A DNA stretch of 64,000 nucleotides from Elysia crispata. Taxonomy: Eukaryota; Mollusca; Gastropoda; Plakobranchidae. Location: contig JAWDGP010000505.1 in assembly GCA_033675545.1 (NCBI GenBank), positions 212,501-276,500 on the forward strand. Reading direction: 5' to 3'. The notes beneath the pieces were generated by a model. The model worked only from the letters and a program-made list of their open reading frames with translations, was not told the origin of the DNA and did no database searches. Below, piece by piece: positions 13,501 through 27,708 of the stretch. A program made the position numbers and the translations under genes. Each line of letters begins with the position of its first letter. Position 1 is the first letter of the stretch.

Positions 13501-14652
13501 TCACAAAAAATAGAAAATGCATAATGAATTATAGCACAGAGACAATTTAACGCCAAAGAAATGTTGATAATTGATGAACAAAGAATACATGTATACCAGG
13601 AATAGACTGACTAGAGTGTAAACATCCCTGTCGTTTAAATAAATGCAACTTTTAAACATTGGCGTCACATAGTTTGGAACTGCTGTCATAAATGACCCAT
13701 GCAAATACTTTTCATAGAATAATGAGAACCCTCCAAAGCATAGACAGCAAAGAGATAAAGTTACTGTGGTGCAAAAATAACCATCTGGAATTGTCTTCAT
13801 TGGGACTCCTTCTTATCCCAAAAAGCACAATGATGTAGACTGAAAAGCTTGTCTCTGCACTAGCGGATTATTAGAACAAGTGTAGATCAACTTTGGGCAA
13901 GTTTGGCCAACTCAGTAACACCTGAATTAACATTTTCTAGAGACCGTTTAGAGAACCCTGAATGTTCTCAGTTTAGCAGTGAGTGCCAAGCTGATTTGCT
14001 TTTATTTTCCCGAAATTTTTACAGTCAGATGGTTTCAAAAATAAAATTCAATGAGCAGCCTGTATGCATATCTAGCCTTTTGTGAATAAATAGTTAAAGA
14101 AACAAAACAGAATCCAGGTTACAATGTCATTCTCAAAGTTTGCTATTATTTGGGGATAAATGGCATTTGCAGCAATGATTTCCTGCTGTGACAGACTATT
14201 CTGATAAAAAAAAGCTAGAGTTGAAATGGTTTGGTCTTAATATGATCATCCTGGTGCTAATCCAGATAGTGCTCTCCCAGTCCTGGTAGTTCAGGTAGAA
14301 TTGCGCTGAAAATACAGTCAGAAAGAAAAATCAAAACTGGGTCCAATCTTGGAAATCATTAACTGCCTCTCAAATATAGATCCTAATTAACTGTAACTTC
14401 CCATATATTTCTCTTCTTTTTTTTTTCTGGTACTAGGCGTAGGACTTTATGAATGTATTATCTCCCCTGCAGATTCTTGAGGATTACCTCCAGCTGGGCC
14501 TTCTCCCTGCAAGTCTCACGGGCAGAGACACGTTTTACTCGAGGTCAGACATGGATCTACTGCAAGCAGAAGCCAGTGGCCTTCACCTTGGTGGGGACGG
14601 AGACTCAGAGGATTTTGTTCGTGATGCTGTCGAGGATCTCCCAGCAAGTTGA
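225..14652 (+). CDS. Extended SDR, NAD-dependent epimerase/dehydratase-like protein (13 exons, 414 aa)
   Basis: Exons: 225-270, 1737-1798, 3721-3777, 4184-4238, 5134-5225, 5485-5598, 6189-6345, 6966-7018, 8266-8392, 9412-9497, 10146-10259, 12581-12682, 14473-14652. All introns are GT-AG, and the exon total of 1245 nt gives 414 codons plus TGA. The Rossmann glycine motif GGTGFIG is at residues 15-21 and is split by intron 1. The second strand ends in VVD (Asp41), expected to bind the adenosine ribose of NAD. NLAAET is at 92-97 and VSTAQVY at 132-138, where Thr134 fits the catalytic Ser/Thr. RPAIVYG is at 181-187. At the usual YxxxK position the sequence reads LAKHK (157-161): Lys is kept but Tyr is replaced by Leu. 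These features mark the extended SDR class (dTDP-glucose dehydratase/epimerase-like, probably cytosolic). Exons 11-13 form a C-terminal region I do not recognise. Substrate is unknown. Confidence 0.93.
1473..1531. repeat. (TA)n microsatellite in SDR intron 1
   Basis: About 29 uninterrupted TA dinucleotides follow a short CTAT/CTGT run. It lies about 205 bp upstream of the exon 2 acceptor and has no coding role. Confidence 0.95.
1927..3565. repeat. GC-rich composite repeat island in SDR intron 2
   Basis: GC-rich repeat blocks sit in an AT-rich intron. At about 2044-2220 there are roughly six copies of a 26-bp unit containing GATCCGTGGCAGGCACGG. At 3229-3560 there are about ten copies of a variable ~31-bp unit containing GATGATGGATTAGCCCTGGG. 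A few diverged copies of the second unit also occur at 1930-1990, on the other side of the first array. The middle (2235-3040) includes a GC-rich patch at 2465-2540 and ordinary AT-rich DNA. Short open frames across 1967-2298 on both strands come from the 26-bp periodicity and are not genes. Confidence 0.8.
7405..7490 (-). repeat. tRNA-derived SINE remnant in SDR intron 8
   Basis: On the minus strand the segment has an A-box-like TAGCTCAGTAGATAGG followed about 35 bases later by a B-box-like GGATTCAATCC. This is the internal RNA polymerase III promoter layout of a tRNA head. The acceptor stem does not pair, so it is read as a SINE head or pseudo-tRNA rather than a working tRNA gene. Confidence 0.5.
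10245..11107 (+). repeat. 53-bp minisatellite spanning the exon 11/intron 11 junction
   Basis: About sixteen copies of a 53-bp unit begin in the last bases of exon 11 and run through the start of intron 11. The first three phase points fall 53 bases apart, at 10260, 10313 and 10366. Each unit repeats the exon end and donor context: CATAGATCAA followed by GTAGGT, GTTGGC or a variant. The array therefore contains the true donor (after 10259) as its first member and many look-alike donors downstream. A few units lack one base. Confidence 0.95.
13362..13560. repeat. Diverged tandem duplication in SDR intron 12
   Basis: Two imperfect copies of a roughly 110-bp segment share GATTTGTTTGCAT, AATAGAAAAT and TATAGCACAGAGA landmarks, at about 13362-13450 and 13475-13560. 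Open frames on the minus strand here (13308-13800) show no recognisable protein and are treated as chance. Confidence 0.5.
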
Positions 14653-17600
14653 CAATGACAACAAGTCCGTTTGCCGCTGTGTTCAGCTGGAGCTCAACAA
14701 AGTCTTTCCCGATCTTGAGGAATTTTTCGCCTTCAAGCTTATTCTGCATACCTTCCAAGCATTATCAAATTTTTCCAATTTTATTTGTCTAGCACTTTGC
14801 TGGGTGCAAGCTATCAAACTGCCAAATTTTTAATGTTGCCTACATTGCAGTATTGCCAAAAAAGGAACATTTTTTTTCCTCTCCATTATTTCTAGCCTTT
14901 TTTTTTTCACCTATATCCTTCTTATGAATACACATAGGAGATAATTTTTATGTGAAAAATTAACTTTTCGTCTTCTAGAGTCTAATAATTTTCTTCATTG
15001 TGTGAAAATTTCAATACTGTTTTTAGAGTGGGCAATTTATCACTCATCACCTTCTACAAGTGGTTATCAAAATGGTCTGGTTGTGACTCATTTTTCTGCG
15101 TCTTATTTTGAGAGAAGAAAGTTTCCCTGTAGCTAAATGGAAAAGTTTTAAGAAAAAAATGATCGTTGACTTCAAATCCAAAATAAATAATCAAAATAAA
15201 ATCTATCATTTGACCAATGCATTTTAATTAAAATCGATAATCAAAAAAGATTAAAAAAATTGTTTAACTCCTCTACTTTTATTGCTTAAGCTTTAATGTA
15301 AACCACATTTGATTTGTATGTATGGTTGGCCAAAATTTGTTATAGTTTACATATGACATTTTTAGAATGCCTAAATTTGTTATTTTGTAACATTTTGATT
15401 CCCATATTGTGATTCAACTGCCAATTTTCTTGTTTACATTGCATTAGAAAATGAATATTCATGATGCAAGATTCATAATTAGTCATGTTTGAAAAGATCT
15501 CATCCTGTTATATTTTTTTTTGTTTCATTATTAACTCTTTACGCCCAAACAACTGCTGAATATGACCTGCAAAATCAATAATTATAATGATCGGCTGCCG
15601 CAGCATGTGGCCAATGCATCCCAGTAAACATAACTAATTAAAAGTGTGATAAATTGCAATTATTGTTTATGATACCTTAACTTTCATTATAATACTTTTG
15701 GTCCAAGAGGAGGTCTTTAAATGGGGAGAACCAACAGCTCATATCAGTCTTGAAAAAATATTCCTCAATGTTGGGCTTTGGGGTTAAATGTCATATTTTA
15801 ATGAAATTTTTTTGCGTTGTTTCCATACACTTTTTGCATGTATGGAAAGATGTAAATTGCTTCACATATCAGTTTCCCAGCATGATTTAAACATATTTTG
15901 GTTTAGCTCTTTTAAATCAGGGGCAAATAATTATGGGAACATTAAGCCATATGCCTGGAGCCAGGATTTCACGCACAGCAGGGGTGTTTAGCATGTGTTT
16001 AGGAAAAATGTGTGTTCAAATAAAATTAATGTAGAGTATTAAATGAAAAGTTACATACCTTTGGCAGGTAATGCCATTGCATTTATCAGCCATGTTTTTT
16101 AGTTACAGCTTTATTTCTAATTTTTCTTTTTCTTTATTTTCAGACGACCATGCGCATAATTGTGCTTGGACCTTGAAAAGTTAATACTCTTAGAATAGAT
16201 CTAGGCTTTCAGAAGGCTAAATTGTTTCTGTATAACATTTTCCAGAACAATTACAACCACCTAACTTTTTTTTTTTTTTGTTGTCCTTTTCTTTATTTTC
16301 AAATCAACAACAGATTTGAGGACCATGCACATAATTGTGCTGGGATCTTGAAAAGATAATATTCTTAGAATAGATCTAGGTTTTGAGAAATTTGGATTGT
16401 CTTAGTGTAACATTTTAGGAGAATTAAGGCTGTTTAACATCTCTAAGAGAGGGTTGCTGGAGGAGCACCAAGGCTAATGTGATTTTGACCTGCAGGACCA
16501 AACAAGGTTTAAGCTAGTCAGTTTGAGCATAACAGTTGACTGCATCTATACAGTATAACATGATCCAGACCAAAGACAATACTGATATTGGACAAAAAAA
16601 AGGTGTAGACAAAGTTAGAGAATGCATGGTAGCGCAAGGCAGGCTAATTAATTCCATCCATTTTTCTCTCTGTTGGAGAGCAAAGCAGTGGGGCAAGAAA
16701 TGTTGCATCATCATCTTCATCTTCTCGGGGCTTTTCAAATCCAGCCTGCCATAGCCTTAATAGAGAAGTGATCTCTTCAGCAAGTGGTTATCTTGTCCAC
16801 TCAAAGATAATATCAAAGTGTATTTGTTGTGTTAGAATAATATTGTAACGATTATATGGCATAAAATCCAGCCAGACATACACTTGTCAAGTGTGGATCT
16901 CTTAAGATAAATTCCAAGTAAATGTCTTGACTCTAAAGTCCCAGATTTTTTTTTTTCCATCAGTGTTTGAGATTTTATCAGACTTCACCTTGAATTGAAG
17001 TCTTGTCTTTAACCTGAATTGTTATGGAATGCTTTCATTGGATTTGTGCGATTCAATTTGAGATTTTCTGAGATGTAGAGCTCAAGTGCTTGTGTTGGCG
17101 TTTAACTAGGAATTCCCATGAAAGCTGTCTCGGAAGAAAATTGAAAATGAAAACATCCAAAATTGCCAAAGAAATGGTCATAATTTGTCCAACAAAAGAC
17201 AAAACTTGCATAAACTGGATAATGCTTTGTTTGTGTTTTGTTTTTTTTTAATCAGTGGAGCGACCTACTTGTAACTTAATCAAAATTAAGATAAAATTAT
17301 GCATGGCCACTTTGAACTTATTGCTCTCACAAAATATGGTGTCTGGAGACACAAGAGAGGATGGTAGCTTTCACAGCTCAGAGCACAAATAGTTTTTTAA
17401 TGCAAGCTTTTTTGTGTTTATACTGAATTCTTTTAAAAATTTCATTAAATTTATTAAACTGTTTGTGAAGAATATTTTTTTTATTGCTTATTTACCTGCC
17501 TGTCTCTATCCTTCAATTTCTTAATATTATGTACAAGCTCTCCAGTTTAGCATGTGCAGTATCTCAATGAACAATTTTAGCCTTTGATCAAGTTCAAAAA

Positions 17601-20600
17601 TATTGCACTGGGTGCACAAAGGTTTGCCCCTACCTCCATGAGTAAGTCATTATGTCTCTGTTCATCAGAGATGTGCCAAGCCAATTTTTTTTTTTTTTCA
17701 GATGTTTCCCCATTTGGCTTGTGTGATAAAGGTTATTCAATAAATACAAAGAGATCGCAAAAGGAACTGTCTGAGTTGTGAAAAAAATTAATTCAAAGCC
17801 AAGGAATCTGCCACAAATGTAAACAAAAATGATTTAAAGATCTATAGCAAGTTTGTTTATAAGAGCAACCTAAGTGTGGTGGTACTAATAACTTTCCCTC
17901 TCATACAAGAGAGTTTCCATGTTATTTGCCATATGCAGTAGCGTTTTTTGCAGGATCAGATTTAGATTTACAAAGAATTGGCCTTTTCAGGGTTGAAGAT
18001 GTTGATTCTGAGCATGATGCAGAGATTTCTGTACTCATACATGAACATAAATTACATACTTAAGTTATTACTGCCTTTTTGGTTGATTTTATCTGTCAAT
18101 ATTTTTGTAAGTTGTACTTAGACTCCAAATGAATATTTGCTATCTTTTTATGATTTCATCTCTTACTGTTTACTTTTCTGGGTTATGTGCCAGTGTAAGG
18201 GAACATTTTGTTTTTCACTATATTAAAATAGATGTTTATTCTTGTTCTTGCTTGGCAACTTATTCTCTAAAATTTAAATAACTTCCTTTGAAGTTTTTGG
18301 TCTTTATACCTTTACTTGTAATCAAACTCTTATTCTCTATTATTCATTTGCAATTTTTTTTTTTTTTTTTTTGCTTTCAAATCAAAAGATTTCTTTGATT
18401 CTCAAAGTTTTAAAGGTGGATTTTCATGGTGGGAATAACAATATTTCATATCAAACATTTATACATATTTTCTACAATAAAAAATTGTGATCTCGTGTAA
18501 GCCTGTCCATCAGCACTGTATGCGTAATTTTTGCCTTTTTTTCTCATATTAATTTAGGTTTTGAAATTGGCAAACTTTTCACTTGCAAGGTATTGTTGAA
18601 GTGGTTCTGTTTTCTTAAGGTTGAACTTTGGGCTTGGCAAACTTTTCACTTGCAAGGTATTGTTGAAGTGGTTCTGTTTTCTTAAGGTTGAACTTTGGGC
18701 TCAATGCTGACTGACAGATGTTTCCTCATGCTTTGACTTCTTGTTTTTTTTTCCTCTTAATAAATATATGAATCTTATTTTTTAAAGTTTTTCATCACAG
18801 CCATTGCACTTATCACAAATGTGTATTGTAATGTTTTTTTTTTTGAGATTTTCTTTTTTTCTGTCAAAAGTGTGTTGAACAAAGGTATTTGGAGCTTAGT
18901 TATTTAAAGTGTATGGCTGCACCTAAAAATATCCTAACTTCGATCTAGTAGAAAAAAAACAATTATAAGCAGGGTTTTTATCACAAATTTATACATAGCA
19001 TCAAATTATTTCTAAAATCTAAATTCTGATCTGTTATAGTGGTTGATTTTTAACACAAATTCTTTGCATGCCAGACTTCTTTTTAAATTTGTGTGTGTTT
19101 ACTCAGTAGTATTTTCTGCTACGATATAATGTTTTTGTTAGGCTTACTGTTTATTGGTGGCTAATAGGGATCGACTTTTTGGATATATTTCTCATCTCTA
19201 AATTGATATTGATGAGACAAGTTTTTTTTTTCTCTCTCTTTTTAAGGCAGGAATGCTGATGATCTCCTGTAAAACCCTTACTGTTAGAATCTGCAGAGAA
19301 ATTTGTCACATTTCGAAGAAACTCATGTGATCCCATTTCAGTAAAAACTCTTTCATATACAATGAGAACTCCTATAATGACTGAGGATTGTCTGAACCTA
19401 CAAGTTTATCTTTATGAGCAAGCTATTAAAAACACAAAGGGAAAAAAAAGGGCTGAGATAATATGACCATTATCTTTATAAATTAGCTTGAAGGAGACTT
19501 TTTCAACAAGAATATTCCTCTAGCAATAGTTTTTTTTTTCTATTACAGAGATGTATAGTGCTTCAGTTCTTATTCTTGTTAATGTTGTCTTCAGAGAGTT
19601 TGAATAAAAAAAAAAAGAGGTTTTGAGATCTCTTTATTAATCAGGTTCTTCACACTCCCAATCACATTAGTTCAGAGGTCTCCTACACTCAGCGAAAAGA
19701 ACACCGTTTATGCATTCCATAAGTCTTACGGTATTACTGTTTTATAAAGCTCGCATACATCAGGTTAAGACAAGGCAAGGCTGGCTAGATGAGACGCCAT
19801 TGAAAAAAAAAATCAAAGGGGTGAAATCATCTTGTTGTTCGAGGGCTATATCAGACAATCAAAATACTGAAGTCAGTTATGATTTGTAAAAGTTGATTCT
19901 GGTCACTTACACCATTCCACAGCAGAATGCCATAAAAATTTTAATAGAAATACGCTAAATGTATGTGCTATCAACATATTATATGTAAATGCAAAGTGTT
20001 TGTGGGGACCAGGTCTTCAAGTATTTTGTTTCTTATTACAGATTTGAACATGTTTTTAACATTTATACCTTTTTTTCTTGTTGGTCTGATCTGTTACCGG
20101 GTATTTTTCCTTCTCTTTGTGTATGTTAACTTGGCACGGAAGAATTAAAAAAAAAAGTAGGGTTAAATAGGAACTGTTGTGTTTTTTTCCTGTTTTTTTT
20201 TTATCCATTTAAAAAAAAAAACCCACTTTTAGTCATCAACCTTCTTTAACATTTCGATCCATAAGAGCTAAGTAATAAAACTTAGAAAATGTTTCAGCTA
20301 CAATGTATTTGATCTTTAACCTTAAGCTTGTAAGCGCTGCCTGATGCCTGAACTATTCCAAAACATGTGTGCTCTGTGTGTTCTGTGCCTGACTTTCTGT
20401 GGTTCTTGCCAGACTGGCCACACCCGCTCAACATCCAGACTAACAGCTTGCCATTTGGCTTTCTAATAAAGAATCAAATGGTGAATGAAAAACTTTGTTG
20501 CGACTTTAATCTTTTTTTGAGGAAATTGTTTGTTTTTGGTTTTGTTTTTGCTTTTCTGATGCTGTAGCTATATCTATCGCTCTCTTTTACTCTCTGATTT

Positions 20601-21780
20601 TCTTTATCATAATCATGTCCTCTGTCCGCTATTATTTTTTTTTATTACTGTGTAATTCCTTTTTTATCTTTTTGATTTTTAGGTACCAAAATATAACGGA
20701 AAGTTAGAAAATGACTTTCATCCATCTGTCTCCCTGCCTCTCTTTATCTCAGTATTTTTCCATCAGTTCAATTGTCCATCTGAATGCAAACTTTTATCTC
20801 TTTTATTATCATACTTATCACCATCATCATCAACTTTAACTTAACATTTTCAATTGTACTAGTGTTTTACTTCTTTCCATCGTCAGAATTTCAACAATTA
20901 CGATTTTAATATGTTGACGCCTAGAAAGCCATGGCGGTTCAAACAACTTACAAACTAAAGAATTGGCGATACATGCACTTCCTTTTGGCTTCTTTAAAAT
21001 GGGATAGACCTGGAACTATTCTTGTTTCAAGATCTTGATGCAAAACAGCAGATGCTAGACTCTTAGACTAAAAAGATCGAGTCTAAGTTGGTATCGCAAA
21101 GTTATGAAAAAAAAGATCGAATCTTAATCCGCCGAAAACGATGTTAGTACATGTAGAATGGTTCTAGAGGGTCTAGATTTAGAGTAGATAATCGAATAAC
21201 CTTATAAATTCTGCATCATTCGATTACTAGCGACCGAAACGAAGACTGCGGTATTATAAGAGTTTTCAAATACAAAACCTGGAAGGGGACTTAACTTATA
21301 CATTTTTTTTTCAGCTCAATCTTACGAGAAAGATACCACATAAACAAAACATTGATCCTAAGTTTGAATAAAAATAGAGTACATTCTTTTAATTCCATTC
21401 ATGTATATCCAACGAAGGAGCACCAGGGTTAAAAACCACCCTAATATCCACCACGTGAGTTCGATCCCCATTCGGATGGTGAGTTTGGAGCCTCACTTTG
21501 TCAAGTTTCGCCCAGGGTTTTTGATTCATTCATTTATGTATCGTTAACATTCCGGCCAACTTTCGAAAAAAATATTTAAAAAGATGGTTTAGCTTGCAGC
21601 TAGATCGTTATGGCATCTATAGAACTATGAATATATAATCATACATATTGGAATGTGTACACTTTTAAAAGACATTGTTTTTTTATCTTTTTGATTGATA
21701 ATAAAATTACTATAGATTTCAGAAAAAAAATTATTATCATTCATAAATTCATGTAATGGCCAAAATCATTTGCTTGTCAT
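14653..21780. other. AT-rich intergenic DNA or long 3' UTR after the SDR gene
   Basis: I see no convincing gene. Possible polyadenylation signals (AATAAA) for the SDR transcript occur near 15182 and at 20465-20470, so the length of its 3' UTR is undecided. The stretch holds poly-T tracts and small duplications: a diverged pair at about 16143-16215 and 16320-16390, and a perfect 67-bp pair at 18569-18702. A tRNA-like B-box (GAGTTCGATCCCC) lies near 21470. Short open frames here lack domains or splice support. Confidence 0.5.
18569..18702. repeat. Perfect 67-bp tandem duplication
   Basis: Two adjacent copies start at 18569 and 18636 with GGCAAACTTTTCACTTGC and appear identical over their length. 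This indicates a recent local duplication. Confidence 0.9.
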
Positions 21781-21788
21781 TATATTCT

Positions 21789-21794
21789 TTTATT
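21789..21794 (-). terminator. Putative polyadenylation signal of the peritrophin-like gene
   Basis: The plus strand reads TTTATT, so the minus strand reads AATAAA about 130 bases past the stop at 21926. Position and orientation fit the two-exon model. Confidence 0.5.
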
Positions 21795-21925
21795 TAAAAA
21801 AAAAACTGTTCTACATGCAGCAGTTAGACTAAAAAACCTAAAGAATGTAATACACTAGATCACACGTGCTGGAAAACTTCCTGGCCAAGGTTAACCTTGT
21901 GTAGGGCCTGGGCTAGGTACAACAG

Positions 21926-23447
<1,522 letters not shown>

Positions 23448-23921
23448 GTTGCTTCGTGCTTAGTATACCCTTATTTCTTCCTTTATGACTAACCTGGTTG
23501 GGGAAGATTACGAAGAATGTTTTTTAAAGAAATATCTTGAATTCACAGGTTGGGGCAAAACTCTAGTCAAAATATTAAGACATAACTGTACACAAACAAA
23601 TCATAAAAAAAAAAAAAATTAATATTAGAATATTCAAACAATGAAGTGATTAAAAAATCAACTGCAAAGAGAAAAAAAAGTAGAGTTTTTTTTTACGACC
23701 ACCTTGGTCTTACCATTTAAAGTTTCAAAACTCAAGTCGTGTGTTTCTTCTCCCAGTTTAAGCTACAAGGAAGCTTTGTTCTTTGAAATTTCAACTGTTT
23801 TTCTCCTCTTCAGAAATCAGAGGTTTTATTGGCTGAGACGAGGCTTAGTTAGTAATGAAGACTATATGCCTCAGCGATTGGCCGAAACTTATAGTGAGAG
23901 CTGCTTGTTGTGTAAAGCAAA

Positions 23922-24412
23922 AAATTATCAAGTAGCTTCTTCACACATCAAATTACCAAGTAGTGTCTTCACACATCAAATTACCAAGTAGTGTCTTCAC
24001 ACATCGAATTACCAAGTAGCTTCTTCACACATCAAATTACCAAGTAGTGTCTTCACACATAGAATTACCAAGTAGCTTCTTCACAGATCAAATTTTACCA
24101 AATTGTGTCTTCACACATCGAATTACCAAGTAGCTTCTTCACACATCAAATTACCAAGTAGTGTCTTCACACATCGAATTACCAAGTAGCTTCTTCACAC
24201 ATCAAATTACCAAGTAGTGTCTTCACACATCGAATTACCAAGTAGCTTCTTCACACATCAAATTACCAAGTAGTGTGTTCACACATCGAATTACCAAGTA
24301 GCGTCTTCACACATCAAATTACCAAGTAGCGTCCTCACACATCAAATTACCAAGTAGTGTCTTCACACATCAAATTACCAAGTCGTGTCTTCACACATCA
24401 AATTTAGAACCT
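23922..24412. repeat. 28-bp minisatellite
   Basis: About seventeen copies of a 28-bp unit (core ATTACCAAGTAG and GTCTTCACACAT) show single-base variants such as AGTGTC/AGCTTC and CATCAAA/CATCGAA. There are no unique spacers. It lies about 475 bp upstream of the peritrophin-like start codon on that gene's strand. Confidence 0.95.
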
Positions 24413-24579
24413 GAAGTGATAAAAAATTTGACACTTTTTTTTCTTCTCTTATTAAGCATAAAATGGGAAAAAAAATCGCTAAGTAGAATATAGAAGATTT
24501 GGAACGAGCAGTAGCTTTTCAAATGATTAAATTTTCTTCAGCGGTTTCGCACCAAAATACTCCAACCTCTTGATAGAGG

Positions 24580-24700
24580 TTCCCAGGCGCCTGTAGGGCT
24601 AGAAGCTCCGCCCTAGTAATGGAATCTGCAGTAACTCTCTACGCGGATTCAAGCCCAACACATGCGGTAGGTAAGATAAGGGCCTTATCTTTTGTTTCAC
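24580..24700 (+). repeat. Possible tRNA-derived SINE fragment
   Basis: A GC-richer segment with a B-box-like GCGGATTCAAGCCC near 24640 stands out from its AT-rich surroundings. The A-box is unclear. The call rests on similarity to the other tRNA-like pieces in the window. Confidence 0.3.
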
Positions 24701-24879
24701 TTCCACTCTGCCCGACGGAGGCTTAAGTTTGATATGCAAGAGGCCTGAGATCACAACCATGTGAGCGGACTATATTAAACAAGAAACATCCAAGCAAATC
24801 CCTGGCCAGAATGTTCTTAACCACGATGACTTTTTGACTTCTCAGAGGAGCAGCGCGTAACTCTGGCCCACTGAGAAGA

Positions 24880-25497
24880 TCTTTCACAGGAACTGGCCAG
24901 CCCGCAAATCTCAAGTTTCAAGTTTCCTACGATCCAGGTCATGTGATACACAAGTATGGGTGAAAGGTGTTTCACAGTAACTGGCCAGCCCGCAAGTCTC
25001 AAGTTTCAAGTTTCCTACGATCCAGGTCATGTGATACACGAATATGGGTGAAAGGTGTTTCACAGCAACTGGCCAGCACGCAAGTCTCAAGTTTCAAGTT
25101 TCCTACGATCCAGGTCATGTGATACACGAATATGGGTGAAAGATGTTTCACAGTAACTGGCCAGCCCGCAAGTCTCAAGTTTCAAGTTTCCTACGATCCA
25201 GGTCATGTGATACATGAATATGGGTGAAAGATGTTTCACAGTAACTGGCCAGCACGCAAGTCTCAAGTTTCAAGTTTCCTACGATCCAGGTCATGTGATA
25301 CATGAATATGGGTGAAAGGTGTTTCACAGCAACTGGCCAGCCCGCAAGTCTCAAGTTTCAAGTTTCCTACGCTCCAGGTCATGTGATACACAAATATGGG
25401 TGAAAGATGTTTCACAGTAACTGGCCAGCCCGCAAGTCTCAAGTTTCAAGTTTCCTACGATCCAGGTCATGTGATACATGAATATGGGTGAAAGGTG
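24880..25497. repeat. 88-bp minisatellite
   Basis: About seven copies of an 88-bp unit (AACTGGCCAG at 24891, 24979, 25067 and so on) also contain GATCCAGGTCATGTGATAC. The first copy is diverged and joins unrelated sequence at its left side. Minus-strand open frames at 24723-25002 are repeat derived. Confidence 0.93.
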
Positions 25498-25537
25498 AAT
25501 TAAATAAAACAAATGTCATTAGAAAGGAATAACTTAC

Positions 25538-25622
25538 ACTGACCGTTACAGGCATCAACGTTAAGAGAATACAGCTGACGCTTATCGAGATAATGTAAGA
25601 CTGGAAGAGTGTTGTTCCATCT
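25538..25622 (-). CDS. Possible internal exon, product unknown
   Basis: On the minus strand a T-rich stretch ending in CACCAG precedes an 85-nt segment that ends at a perfect GTAAGT donor. Two frames stay open. One gives a hydrophilic peptide containing YLDKRQLYSLN and a DACNGQ end (leaving phase 1); the other gives a hydrophobic, membrane-like peptide. I recognise neither, and I found no flanking exons. The end of the 88-bp minisatellite is about 40 bp away. This may be a real exon or a chance splice-like segment. Confidence 0.22.
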
Positions 25623-25699
25623 CTGGTGTTCCCCAAGGAACCAACAGGCGGAACAAGAACAACAACGACATAAACAAGCAAAATGCATGCACACAGTTT

Positions 25700-27088
25700 A
25701 TTATACCTGAGATTTTTTTTCGAGATGGGAATAAGCTATTCCTTTGGTTTTTCATTATATGTGCTATGTTTTTTTTTTCCAACAAAGCTTGTTTTTAGAA
25801 TTAAAAAGGCCTTAAGTATGTTCGAATGGCGGAATTTATTTTAATTAACGATGTAATTTTATTCAATAACTTCTTTCATTCAATGACTTCCGGCATACAA
25901 AATACATAATGGTTTTCATCTCGCAGCGCCACTTTCGCAGAAGGGACATAACTCTATCAGAAGATAAATCTCTTTTGTCCATCTTCCTCTTTTTTCCCTT
26001 ATTATTTCTTATCCCGATTCTCGGCATGAGAGTCAAGAGATTAACATGATGGAGCGAACCCAGAACCTCTTAATCTGGGGGCTGAGCGTCTACCGCTCAA
26101 CCACCACACAACGATGAAATCACGAAACACCAAAACTTGAGAGTGTCTGGGTGAGGGTTGGGTAGGGGGGTTGGTTTGTTCTGTTTCTTCCTTTATTTTG
26201 AATTGAATCTTCCCTGATCATTTGTCTTACTCTTTTTTTCTTTTTTTTTAAATTAGGTATTCTTCAATTTCGTCTCATTAACACCATTATTGCCTTCAAA
26301 CCAGTCTTAAAATAATCAATAATTTTTGGCATCCTTTCCCATTGCAATTCACAAGCAATTATCAATCAACTTTTTTTAAATGAGTGAATGTGGAGATGGG
26401 AGTGGGGTGTTTTTGGTTGTTTTTTTCTTTTTCTTTTTCAAGCCTCCTGATTGCACTGTATTTCAAAATTCTTTCATTTAACTGATGTTTTATAAAATTA
26501 CAAAATCCAAAATCCTTTTTGCAGAAAAGAAAAATTGATATGAATGTCCTTCGCAAGTATGTTTGCTTACTTTCTTGATATAATCATATATTTTAATAAA
26601 CTTTCTATTTCACATATTTATGCATTAAAAAATAATACGTAAGTGTGTGCAAAGCAATTATATAAAAAAAAAAGTTCAAACTCCTGAGATGGAAAATAAT
26701 CAGTTTCAAATTTAGATTCATTTCAAAGTTTACTAGATGGCGATAAATTACAGCACATAGGGCTTGAAGGGAATTTCTTCCTACCAATTTAACTTTACCT
26801 AAATGAAATGAATGTTTAATGGTCTATAGATGAAGATTTCCCTATTAGCGAATTGTCCTCTTTCTACTTCCTCATTGGTAGTGTGTAAACATTGATAATC
26901 GTATCCAAATTATCAAGAAATTGTGATTTTTTTGGGTGTGACTATTCATGGAAATACTATAAGGTAACCAATCAATTCTCAACTATAATCAGTGAATTCC
27001 CTTAAAATTCTAAATACCTACTATAATAATATGACGCAACAAAAGAAGATGAAGAATTATATGTATGTAGAAAATAATAGTTGTAATA
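25700..27088. other. AT-rich non-coding stretch
   Basis: No gene is recognised. The segment has T-rich tracts and, at about 26038-26105 on the minus strand, a tRNA-like piece with GGTTGAGCGGTAGACGCTC and B-box-like GGGTTCGCTCC. Confidence 0.5.
26038..26105 (-). repeat. tRNA-like fragment (SINE head or pseudo-tRNA)
   Basis: On the minus strand, GGTTGAGCGGTAGACGCTC resembles an A-box region and TGGGTTCGCTCC a B-box, at tRNA-like spacing. The ends do not form an acceptor stem that I can pair. Confidence 0.4.

Positions 27089-27708
<620 letters not shown>

Noticed and set aside
23922..24412. CRISPR-like array (28-bp direct repeats)
   Set aside because: Repeats are contiguous with no unique spacers, and the host is a eukaryote. 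The 53-bp and 88-bp arrays were rejected for the same reason.
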